The notes under the pieces were generated by a model that ran no database searches, was not told the origin of the DNA, and saw only the letters and a list, made by a program, of their open reading frames with translations. From positions 339,382 through 403,381 of the forward strand of contig ML976659.1 of assembly GCA_010015655.1 (NCBI GenBank): 64,000 nucleotides of DNA, read 5' to 3'. Position 1 is the first letter of the stretch. Each line of letters starts with the position of its first letter. This document shows positions 11,601-22,379 of the stretch, one piece after another. Source of the stretch: Bimuria novae-zelandiae CBS 107.79 (Eukaryota; Ascomycota; Dothideomycetes; Pleosporales; Didymosphaeriaceae). Both the position numbers and the translations under genes were made by a program.

Positions 11601-14250
11601 TTAGCTTTTTCTACTAGTAGTATCTCGTGATCCTACTTTTTGTGTTTAGGTAGGATAGTTTTATTATATTCCTTAAATAAATCTACGAATTCCTTATATT
11701 CTTCTATTCTAGTAGACCTAAGTTATTAGGAACTATTTTAGCTTCTTAGACTTATATATAGTGCACCTATCTTAGATATCGCTTTAAGATCCTATTTATC
11801 TTACAAACTAATATTTTTTATATTATAGATAGTTAGTTCACCTTTCTTACTTAAGGTTTCTAGGGAGTTTCCCTTTTGCTAAGGCTTACCTAAGCTGTTA
11901 ACGGCGGATTCTACGAAAGAATTATTTATTTAATTTAGTCTATCTATAAATTATATTACTTAAGCTATTTATATTTAATAATAGCTTTAATATCTCCTAT
12001 CTTTATAATAGTAAAGATGTGTTAGCTTTCTAGGCCTTTTATATTAACTTATACTAGCGCTATTTTAAGGCGTAACTAGCTATTACTATATCCTTGCGAT
12101 TAGGTTCTATTCGTAAGTCCTATTTATAGTAGTATTCTCTTATTATAATATAGCATATTATACTTTTTAACTACTTATAGGGTAATTAAACACGCGTCTA
12201 CCCCTAGGTTAATAAGTGCTATAACACGATACCTATGCACTATAATATTCTTAATTAAGCGTTTCTTATCTTAGTAAGTATTTACTTAATAAACTATAAT
12301 AATTATACTATTGTTAGTATGGCTTGTTGCCTAATAATAATTTAGTTTTTTAAGTCCTTAGACTTATTCTAGACCTCCTATAAGACCTCTACCTCTTAGA
12401 TTTAATCTTTAAGTTAGGCTAGCCTCGAGATCTCCTTAATCTTATACTATTTATATTACTATTAATATAGTATATAGGTCTCTTTAATCCTATTAGACTT
12501 ATATACTCCTAGTATCCTGTGTTATAGGTAATTCGGAGTAAGGCACTCGTTCTAGGCTAATATATTATATCCTAAGTAACTATTAGAGGAGGCAGCTTTT
12601 TCCTGCAGGCTTAGATATATAAAGCACTATAGGTTACACTAGTCCTATCTAATTAATATGTAACCTGCGTCTCTCCCTAGCTATATGCTCCTTATTATTA
12701 TATTAGTATCGCGGGGGTCTAGGCCCTAAAGGAACTAGCCTGTCTCGAACTTTTATTACCTATATAGCTTATAGGTAATATTAAAATAATAGTGCTAATT
12801 ATTCTACTTATAGTACTTAACTTAATAAATTAAAAAGTATTTATAGTAATTATTAGGCACGTTACACTAGCTTTTCTTTAGTTAGTAATAGTTTGATCTT
12901 TTTAGGATATAAGTAGCCTTAACTTAAGCTTTAGAATACTATTAGCATACTTTACGCGTGCATTACCACTATATAGCGTGTTTATGTTATTCTAGTATTG
13001 TAATCTAGCGTAGGTGATACTTTAGGGGCCCTTATAGCTTCTTGGCAAGCTAATAGGCATCCCATGCGTGCGGTCCTTAAACGACTACCTTTGTCTCGCA
13101 CTAAGACGAGTGATGTAGTGTGCTATTGCATATCTAGTAGGTGTCGTTTGCTAGTTATTAGAAGACCTAGTATTCCTAGAGGGTCTTCCTCTCCCCCTCC
13201 TATTCTACTAGTTCGGGGATCTCCTGCGTAAGGTCTACCTCATCGGCTTCTACCGGCGTGAGGGTGGTCATGACCACGCGTAAGAGACTAGTCGTGTTAA
13301 CTCTAGTCTCTGTCTTTAGGCAGTCTTTTGCGAAGTGGCCCTGTTCTCCGTATTAGAGGCAGGCTTTATTCTTAAATTTTCGCTCTCGCTCCTCTTGCGA
13401 GATACTATCCCTGCCCTAGTAGCTCTTTTTTAGCTTATATAGCTGCCTTCCTTTACCGTTTTTCTTTTTATACTATTAGGCTTTATTAATTATAATAATA
13501 TCTCTATCCCTGTCCCTTTTTATAGACTAGGTACTAGTTTCCCTTCTAGAGAGTAGTTAAGTGCCGTGCTATTTCTCTAGCTTTTATTTATATAAGTAAT
13601 TATCTACTTTAATAGCGTTATTAATAAGTTTTTCTAAATTATTAGTCTTTCCCTAGTAGACTAGTTTGTCCTTAACCGTTTCTTTTAGTCTATTATAGTA
13701 GGTAATTATAAATAGGGCTTTTCCCTATTCGTTAAGTTCTACTATAATCTACTTAAACTCTAAAGTATAAAGTACTACTAATTTTTCTTAACGTAGGCGC
13801 TAGAGGCGTATTTTAGCCTAAGATTTTTTATTAATTATACTAAATATTTCTTTTATAGCTTTATAAAAAGACTCTTAGTCTTTAATGGCGTCCTTAGTAG
13901 CGTTTAAATTATAATTTTTAAGTTTACTATATTTAAGGAAGTTATTAATTATTAGTCTAGCCTACGCGGCTACCTTATTTTATATATTTATATAAGTAAC
14001 TAAAATTTTATTCTATTCTATTTTAAACCTTTTTAGGTTATATTAGATAAATAGTTTTATTTAAGTTAGGAACGTTCCTAAGTAGCCTTTATTAGTATAG
14101 GGTTTAAGTTTTAAAACCTTTAGTTAATGTCTTGCGTCCTTTTACCTTCCTATCTTTTTACTTATCTTATTAATAATTTCTTAAAGCTAGGCTATTTAAG
14201 CTACTTATTTAGTAACTAGCTTTCTTAGCGTCTTTTCCTTATACGCTAGG
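8600..14250 (-). pseudogene. Degenerate Gypsy gag-pol polyprotein
   Basis: The domains read on the minus strand from 14.25 kb downwards. A Gag zinc knuckle with one Cys lost reads CL-stop-YGEQGHFAKDC at about 13360-13317. The reverse transcriptase starts with FVRKKDGRLRLYIDYK near 11480. The catalytic YLDD box has become YLNN (11131-11148), each Asp changed to Asn by a G-to-A change that fits RIP. KTKYLGFIIS follows near 10990. RNase H and integrase follow in decayed form. A chromodomain (EYKIKVIRDL, then RRQYKYLVK) lies near 8990-8890. Stops occur throughout, so no polyprotein can be made. Confidence 0.85.
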
Positions 14251-14300
14251 GCTAAGGTTGTTAAACTAAGTTTAGCTATTATACTATAAGATAGTTAAAG

Positions 14301-14674
14301 TGTTCTAAAGTGCTTATATCTTATTCTAATTTAAGTTAGGATAGTAAGGTATTATAGTACTTTATAAATTATTTAGTAGTATAAGTTAATGCGACACTTA
14401 GCGCGTGCTAAATAATCTAATTTTATAATAAATAAGATAAATATTAGTTTATATAGGAGAACGTACTTGCATAGAAGATATATAAGTTAACTATAAGGAG
14501 CGTAGAAAGGAAACCGTCCTGTGTACATATATACCTGGCTTGTTCAGTACTACTAATTAACTAAGTAGTCACGTGACTCCGAGGCTAGCTCCTTAGCGTA
14601 CTTGTTAACCCGTTCTTCGGCCGCCTGTCCTTATAAGCGCCTATCTCTCGTCATCTTGCTTCTGGTTCGTAACA
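14301..14674 (-). repeat. Gypsy LTR (5' LTR of the minus-strand element)
   Basis: This 374-bp LTR begins TGTTCTAAAG on the plus strand and ends GGTTCGTAACA. On the element's own strand it starts TGTTACGAACCAGAAGC. It keeps more CpA/CpG sites at its outer end than its partner. The match to 7765-8190 covers its whole length. Confidence 0.9.
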
Positions 14675-15165
14675 AGATTAAACACGAGTATAGAAGGACT
14701 ATACTTAGCGTTCCTATATATATAACTAATCCTATAATATCCTATAGTTCTATACTATCCTAAACGTGGTACATATGGGATCCTATAGTACAGTCACGTA
14801 ATCCTAATGTCCTATAATCTTGGCGTGTGGGACATCGTGGGACATTACATAATCCTTAGTAGGGTAAGAGCGTTACCTTTCGTTATAAAGTATTTAATGT
14901 CGTTCCGTTAAACTTGGGATCCTAACATAATATAGGACGAGGAAGTATAACTTCCTTTATAAAAGAATTAGAGGCTTAAGCGTTATTTACACTTATTATT
15001 ATAATAAATAGCTATTATACTTAAATTATTAACGACCCTAAAAAATCCTCTACATACTAAACGTTAGGTCTAACCTAACCCTAACCTAATGTCTATGCGA
15101 CCCTAACTTAATCCTAACCTAACTCTAACCTAAGCTTAGTAACCCTTAACCCATTTACCAGCCTA

Positions 15166-15228
15166 GTATTAGGTAAGATATTAAGAAGTAAAGGTTAGAT
15201 TTTTAGTATTCTAGTCCGTGCAGATCTG
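15166..15228. repeat. Right arm of a split inverted repeat
   Basis: This is the inverted partner of 5305-5377. It shares AAGAAGTAAAGGTTAGATTT and GTCCGTGC with the reverse complement of that arm. Directly after it, 15229-15275 carries a CCCAACCCC-rich arm ending CCATTTACCAGCCTA, the end of another hAT-like copy. Its opposite end was not identified. Confidence 0.65.
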
Positions 15229-15275
15229 ACCCAACCCCAACCCAACCCTAACCCATTTACCAGCCTACCCTAGTG

Positions 15276-15650
15276 TCTTTATCTAAGCGTTATATAGTTG
15301 TAACTATAATTTCTTACGATCTTTTTATAGTTAAATCATTCTTTAGGTTCTAGCGATTTAATCGCTACTATCGTAGCCTTAATTAGGGTTATATTAGTGG
15401 AGTTATCACGTGTTAAAGTTGAGGCCTTGTTTTAGTGGGTGGGCCGTTTCGCCCGATGGGAGGGGGGGGGGGGGGGGCGTCGATTCGGGGTGAACCTTGG
15501 TAAAATACGTTACAAGGAGCTCGTTTTTAGTGAGGCATATGCCAAGCTATTTCTATCTAATAGCGCCACACCACAACTCTTTAAAATAATAATAAAAAAT
15601 ATTAAATATATAAGAAAATAGCCCTAAATTGTCTCTTTTACGTCATAAAT
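15276..15650. other. Gene-free boundary DNA with a 16-G run
   Basis: No convincing gene is present. A run of 16 G occupies 15462-15477 on the plus strand. The open frame at 15439-15621 runs through it and is most likely chance. At 15516-15534 lies GGAGCTCGTTTTTAGTGAG, whose exact inverted copy is at 37835-37853. Composition is nearer to host DNA than the blocks on either side, so this may be the last host sequence before the LINE insertion. Confidence 0.5.
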
Positions 15651-15979
15651 TATTCTAAATTATTATTAAAGATTATGGTTGTGGCGCAGCACTGTCACCT
15701 CGAAGCTACCTTAGCGTAAGTCACCTTTACCAACTTCTAAATTATGAGAACCTGCTAAAATCTGTATATTTTTTATTAGATTTAATCTTAAAATTACCTA
15801 AAACCTATCTCTAAGCTATCCTCTGCCCCTGTAGTGCCTATAGCTAGTAAATAATAGCATAGAGACGCCTGCGAGACTCCCCCTAGAAGCCTCTATAGTA
15901 ACCTGCCCCGCCGACCTAGAGTTAGCGAGGCACCTTAACATAAGCCACCCCTTAAGGAGACAGCCGCAGTAGCATGTAG

Positions 15980-17470
15980 CAGTAGTACTACGTCTTAACC
16001 TAGGTAGAGGAGTGCAGACTAGAAACGCGCTAGCTACTACTACAGTAACTAAAGCCCTAATAACCTATATCACGGCCGCCAAACAAGCTACCACTACCTA
16101 AGAGGCCATAATCTACACCCTAGCACAGGCTGTAGACAACTACCTTAATACCTATAAGCTCCCTAAAGAGTAGGCAGTTGCTAACGCCTTCTACTAGCGC
16201 GTTATATAGGCCCTAAAAAACTCTACTCTAGCGCTAAGCCTCTTGCGCATAGACTATACTAAGAATATTAATACTAACGCTAGCACTAGTGCTAGCGATA
16301 GTAGCTATAATTATAGTAAGGCTACGGGGCTAAGAATATAGGTAAACGTAGCTACTAGCGCGAACCCCTTAAGCACAGGGTATACTACCTCTAGTAGTAA
16401 CTAGAGTAGCACTAGGGCTACTACTAATAGATATACTCGCTATAGTTAAAGCAACACTAAGGACTCTAGGATCCTTATTATAGTGCCTGCGCCAGAGCGG
16501 CTCTTATAGAACTTACTATATGCAATTAAAAAGGCCATTTGCGACACGCTAGGCCTTAACCTTAGCGCTATATCTAGCGCCTTAAAGACTAGGACAGGAT
16601 AGGCCATCACCCCTGCTAATAACAAGATAAGAGACAGCCTTATAGAATAGGGAAAGAAAGATTTAATAATAAGCGCTGTAAGAGGCAGCATAGCTAAGCT
16701 ACTATAGAAATAGTTTAACTATACTATACCTAACGTCCCTAGCGCGTACTAATTCTTGCTAGGCCTAGAGGTGCCAGTTACACACGATATAATAGAGGAT
16801 AAGGCAGCCATATAAACAGGCTTACTACCTATTAACTATAGACAGTTAAGGCATGGCGCTAATAAAGACGGAACTATTACCTAGATTATCTCCTTTATAA
16901 AGAAAGTGCGATAATTTAGGCTTTTAGGTAGTAGTAGCGCCTTAAGGGAGATTACTAAGACCCTAGCTATATAACAACACGACCTAGGCTACTAGGGCTA
17001 CTATAACCTACTAAAATACGTGCGCCTCCCCCGCTATAATAACTATAGCAAGAAATAAGAGGACTACATAGGCCCCCTAGGCTTAGGATATACCTATCTA
17101 GTGCAGTGCGCTAACTATTTTAGCCTATATTAGGCAAGGTATATTAACTACCTAGCAGCGCTACGCCGAGTTAATAAGCAGGTTATTAGGCTAATAAGGA
17201 GGGAGATAGGTATATACCGCCACGCTAATTGTTAGGCCTATAAGCACGCTAATCGCCTGTCCCTAGGTACTAAAATAGAGGTAGTAACTGCGGCAGCCTA
17301 GAACAGCTTACTAGAACTCTGTGATGGCCTATATAGTGCCCCCGCTGCCCCTAGCTCACATCTAGCAGGCGCAATAATAACGCTAGTAAACGCTAATAAG
17401 CGACGCAACCCAGGACTGGAGGCGTTAACAGGGCCCTCTACCCGCCCATAACGCTCCACTTATATCCCTA
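15980..17470 (+). pseudogene. LINE ORF1 (Gag-like), degenerate
   Basis: This plus-strand coding remnant is Ala-rich and uses GCT/CTA codons in a way that differs from the TA-only filler. The readable C-terminal half starts with CANYFSLY near 17108-17131 and ends with an Ala/Pro-rich tail near 17330. The Cys and His spacing suggests a damaged CCHC knuckle region like those of LINE ORF1 RNA-binding proteins. Stops are frequent (TAG for CAG/TGG). The start could not be fixed. Confidence 0.55.
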
Positions 17471-17519
17471 GGAACCTAAATCTAATAGCAATATTAGCGC
17501 GTAGCGTTGCGCCACCTTA

Positions 17520-20289
17520 AGATTATATAGCTTTATTCTTATTAGAGAAAGACATAAGTATAAGTAATAAAAATAATCTCTTATATTAAGCACACCTTTA
17601 TAGAGATAAAGGACTCCCCTTAAGAAGCGTAATATATAGGTTAGCTAGATAAATGTGGGGTAAAACTCGCCTAGCTATATTACGGCCCTAAAGCTCGCTT
17701 TTTAAGAAGGTATTAACGTAGTATGCATATAAGAGCTGGCTACGTAGCCTAGCACCTGCACCTTAAACTACCTAAGCTACTAGCTACACCTACCTATTAA
17801 TAGCTAGGACGACCCCTAGCATAGGGAGACATAGAGACCTAAAGTCCTTATCTACACGCTAAAAGGCGTATAGCTTTACATCACGACCATAGCGCCCCTG
17901 TAGGACAGGGATAGACAATAGATTTAGGTTAACAGGGTCTCTATCCTCAACATCTATAGGCAGCCTTAGACCACACTAGTCCTAGAGTATATTACAGGCC
18001 TCACCCCCCCAGCAAGATGCCTAGTGGGGGGAGACTTTAACACTAAGCACGATATATTTAAGCCTAGTATTACTACCTTATAAGGCGGCGCCGAGCTTGC
18101 GCGCTAGGCTATAGATAGCGGCATAGACTATATTAAAGAACCTAGTAGAGCTACCTATAGAGCTAGCCACGTCCTAGACCTTAGCTTCTCTAATATCGCC
18201 TTCGCTAAGACAGAGGTGCGCGACAATCTGCACTATAGCTCTAATTACGCTACCTTAGTTATAATATTACTAGGTAGAGGCACACTAAGCTATAAATAAT
18301 ATTACCTTAGGCTTCCTAGAAAGAAGCTTCTTCCCTTTACCTAGCTAGTTATAATAGGTATGCTACAGCTACCCTTAATAATAGTAGCCTCTAACCTACG
18401 CTAGGTAGAAGAGTGCGCCACAGCGTTAACTTTATTACTCTAAGATACTCTACGTAAAACTAGCTACCTAAAGAGGGATAATAGGAAGGCAGCACCTTAG
18501 TAGATAGATAAGTGCGCTAACGCCAGGCGCCTACACCTTAAGTCTAGACAAGGCTATATAGGCACCTAGACCCTAGAGACTTGCAGCTTCCTAACTATAA
18601 TAAGAAAGGCTAAGAGATAATACTAGCAACATACTATTAATAGCGTAAAGGAGGACTTCGATCTCTTTTAAATTATAGGCTAGCACAAGCTTAAGCTAAT
18701 AAGATAAGACCCGCCGCTAGCCTACAAGGGGCGCTATATTATAGACCCGCAAGAGAAAGCTAAGACGCTTAGATAAGTAATACTCTACTATTTTAATAAT
18801 AGTAATAACCTACTAGAGGCTCTAGCACCTAACGTTTAAAAATTATAAGGCTATTATGCCCTCTTCTAGGACCTATACTTTTCCCCTAAAGAGGTTAAGC
18901 GTAATATAATAAGGGTCTTAAGCACTTTACCTAGCATAAATAAGATTATTATCCGCATGCTTACTGCATGCTAGCACTATATTTAGACGTATCTTACTAG
19001 CCTATACTAGCGCTGTCTGGCCCTTAGCTACTTCCCCTACGCGTGGAGGGTCGCAGAGGTTGTTATAATATCTAAGATAGGCAAAAAGGATAAATCCTCC
19101 CCTAGATTATAGAGACCTATCGCCCTGCTATCCTGCCTAGGCAAGGGCCTAGAAAGAATCTTAATAAGGAGGTTTGCTAGCACTGCCATAGCACACGGCA
19201 TACTAAGCCCCTAACACGGGGGGGCTCTTCCTAAGAGATTAGCTATAGACCTAGTAGCTACCTTTATATATAACGTAGAGGACGCCTTCTCTAACGGCTA
19301 GCACGTTACTATAGTTACTATAGATATTTAAGGCGCCTTTAACGCACTTTTTAGAAATTAACTTTTATATAGAATAAAGGCCTAAGGATTGCATAATAGC
19401 GCCCTTCTAATTATAAAAAACTTCCTCTAGGACCGCCGCGTCTAAGTGCGATTAGGAGAAGCCACTATAGCGCCCTACCTAGTATAGTGCGGGACGCCGT
19501 AGGGCTTACTACTATTACTAGTGCTATACACACTTTATCTGGCAGAGCTACTTTAGCAAGACCTTGCTAGGCGCTTTAGGTACGTAGATAATATCTGCCT
19601 CTATAGGTAATCCCACTCGCTAGACTAGAACGTGGAAATGCTGGCAGAAGATATAGGCGCTATAAATTCCTAGGGAGACGCTAATTACGTGGCATTTGCC
19701 CTAGAGAAACTCGAAATAATACACCTAACTAAGTAGAAAAGTAACTATTCGCCACCTATTTAGATTAACGATTAGCTTATCTTCTAATCTACACTACTAG
19801 ATAAGGCGCTACGCTAGCTAGGTGTTTACTTTAATAAAAAGCTTAATTTTAAAATACACGTTACTACTTGCGTAGCTAAAGGACGCGTAGTCGTACAGCA
19901 CATTCGTAGTCTTGCCAGGATCTAGCACGGCCTACTAGCCAGCTTACTGCGTAAAGTAGTAATCTTATGCGTACTACCACGCCTACTATATAGAAACGAG
20001 GCCTAGTATAGAGGGCACACGAAGCCCCCTAAGACTATAAGAGCCGCGTAGAACCAAAAGGTCAGCACACGACTCAGGTGGCATATCGCCGCCCTGGAAA
20101 AGGCCCTTACGATAGCGGTTAGAGGCGTCGTCCCTGCCTACCGCACTACGCCCACTACCACGCTATATAGAGATGCAGGTATTCCTTTAGTAGCTATAGC
20201 GCTTAAAGAGTGTAAGGCGAGGTTTGCTATACGCCTGTACTACATTAATAAAGGTTACCCGCTTGCAGCGCGCACGCGACTAATTATAG
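17520..20289 (+). pseudogene. LINE ORF2: endonuclease and reverse transcriptase, degenerate
   Basis: The endonuclease part shows LVGGDFNTKHDIFKPS near 18020-18070 and ASHVLDLSFSNIAF near 18165-18210, hallmark blocks of the AP-endonuclease domain that nicks target DNA. The reverse transcriptase shows RPIALLSCLGKGLERILIRR near 19110-19170 and the catalytic block RFRYVDNIC at 19571-19597. There the usual A/V-DD pair reads VDN, so the second Asp is lost. A thumb-like region follows until the pogo insertion at 20290. RIP-type stops break all parts. Confidence 0.85.
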
Positions 20290-21858
20290 TACCGTGTCCG
20301 TGCGCGTAACGATCGGATTCGCGTAACGATCGCCGAACACCAAACCACCTCAACCTTCAGCGCGTCATAATTCTATCAACATGGATCCAATTCAAGCTGC
20401 GATTAATGAAATCGAATCGCTAAATCCAGGAGAACGCTTTACTTATGCTAAAATAGCGCGTAGGCATGGTGTTGATCGCAATACCCTATCGCGAAATTAT
20501 AGAGGGGTTCAATCGTCGCGAACAACTAAGAGAATTAATCAACAAAAGCTCAACGTCCAGCAAGAGGAGGAGCTTGTACGATATATCAAAAGACTCACAG
20601 AGAGACATATACCTCCCACTAGAGAGATGATACAGAACTTCGCCTCTACGATAGCAAAGGAGCCAGTTAGCGAGAGCTGGGTTACGCGCTTTATCAACCG
20701 ACACAGCATTCATCTCATCTCACAATGGACGGTCGGCATGGACAGCAATCGCCACAAAGCTGATTCAGAGGATAAATATCGCTTCTATTTCCAATTTCTA
20801 CACAGCAAGATGGATCAATATCATATAGATCCTCGTCATATCTACAATATGGATGAGAAAGGCTGCCTGATCGGTATCGTTGGTAGATCAAAGAGGATAT
20901 TCAGCAGACGAATGTGGGAGAAGAAGGAGGTTAGGGCATCACTCCAAGATGGCAATCGCGCATGGATCACGCTCCTGGCATGTATCTGCGCTGATGGATC
21001 AGCTCTGCCGCCAAGCCTCATCTATGAGGCCGCCAACAAGGGCATCCAATCAAGCTGGGTAGAGGATATCAAGGCAGGAGAACACGAAGTCTTTATCACC
21101 TTATTATCCTCTAGCTAGACGAACAACGATATCGGGCTTGCCTGGCTTAAGCAGGTGTTTAATCGCTATACAAAAGAGAAGACTCGACGATCCTATCGAC
21201 TTTTAATTATAGACGGCCACGGATCTTATGTTACTATAGACTTTATTAACTATTATAATAAGCATAGAATCCTACTTACTATCCTGCCTTCTCACTTAAC
21301 TTATACGCTTCAGCCACTTAATATTGCGATGTTTAAGCCTCTATTAACAGCGTACTTAGCAGAGCTATCACGATACCTTTATAGAAGCCAGGACCTAGCT
21401 TCTATTACTAAAGACGACTTCTTCCCCCTATTCTGGAATGCGTGGAAGGCCTCCTTTAAGAAATTAACTATCCTCAGCTCTTTTAGAGCCACAGGCATAT
21501 CACCACCTAATCCTAATCCTATCCTTAATAGGTTCACGCAGGATCAAGAATCAGGCAATAGCTCTTTATTAGGGCTTAGCGATTATAATTAGAGAAAGGT
21601 GGATAGGCTTTTACGATTAGCAGTAAAGGAACAAGGTAGTTAAGATACAAAAAAGCTTCGTTAATTGCTCCACCATCTATCTGTCCAAAATAAGCTGCTT
21701 AAGCATGACAACGATGGGCTTAGGCAGGCGCTATCTATTAAGAAGAAGCGTAAAAAGAAGGGCAAAGCTCTTAACCTTTAACAGCGCCAAGAGTATTATA
21801 GTAGGGCTATTTTATAGTTACTAAGGAAAGTAAGGGAGGCACATGTTCGTTAATTAAT

Positions 21859-22031
21859 TGTCGGATATAGTCGGACCAAGCACAAGAGATGAATAAGGCA
21901 GAAGGTTCGTTGTATTAAGAGAGCTACAGAGAGCGATTATATACACAACCATAATGAGTAAGCAGGTGACGAAGAGTCACGTGAGAGATGCAGTTTATAT
22001 ATACCGTGTAAACTGAGGTGCCATGCTGACA
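21859..22031 (-). repeat. Copia 3' LTR
   Basis: This is the 3' LTR of the minus-strand Copia element, 173 bp, aligned base for base with 27165-27337 apart from transitions. Confidence 0.95.
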
Positions 22032-22379
22032 CACCCCCTAAGGTATCCATGTTAAATAGAGACCTTACAAATAATAAAAATAAGAAGAGAGTGAAACCTG
22101 TGCGCGCACCGCGTAGCTATTCTAACTAACTAAAGGGTACAGGATAAGGCGAGTGCTTAATAATAAGGTAATAAATATCCTTTAGGCTAAGCTAGCGTAT
22201 GAAGTTCTTGTGTTTCTATTAAGAAAGTAGCTTTGTAAAGCTATTAGCAGGCATCTTAGCAGTAGGCTTCTATTTAATAGTAATTTTTCCACAATCTACC
22301 TCCTGGCAAAGCTACATTTGGTAGATATTAATATAGCGAAGCTTTGTTTAGATGCGATTAGCGTTACTTTTAACAAGGC

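Larger units (their letters stand above)
7765..14674 (-). mobile_element. Gypsy (Ty3-like) LTR retrotransposon, 6.9 kb
   Basis: Related LTRs lie at 7765-8190 and 14301-14674, both starting TGTT and ending AACA. The target duplication is AGGTT on the left (7760-7764) and AGATT on the right (14675-14679), a single RIP-type difference. The coding region is on the minus strand: gag near 13.2-14.25 kb, reverse transcriptase near 11.5-11.0 kb, and a chromodomain near 8.9 kb. It is one whole but dead copy inserted into a solo LTR. The chromodomain suggests a chromovirus-type Gypsy element that targeted marked chromatin. Confidence 0.9.
7570..14927 (-). mobile_element. Solo LTR interrupted by a Gypsy element
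   Basis: The two pieces 7570-7764 and 14675-14927 together form one LTR, beginning TGTTAAGTCC and ending GGGATCCTAACA. It is flanked by the 5-bp duplication TAATA (7565-7569 and 14928-14932). Joined, the pieces align along their length with the uninterrupted LTR at 62727-63139. The interruption is a Gypsy element whose own target duplication (AGGTT/AGATT) lies inside. The LTR is heavily mutated by RIP. Confidence 0.9.
7473..15165. mobile_element. hAT-like non-autonomous element, split by an LTR nest
   Basis: The left end TAGGCTGGTAAACAGG and the right end (in reverse) TAGGCTGGTAAATGGGTTAA form terminal inverted repeats rich in GGTTAGG motifs. An 8-bp duplication, GTATTAGG, flanks them at 7465-7472 and 15166-15173. 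Eight-base target duplications and TAGG-type ends fit the hAT superfamily; no transposase is present. With the inserted solo LTR and Gypsy element removed, the element is about 330 bp. A related 484-bp copy is at 59213-59696. Confidence 0.8.

Noticed and set aside
1..15280. AT-rich block as a centromere
   Set aside because: The composition is explained by RIP of identifiable transposons, and no distinct centromere-type array is present.
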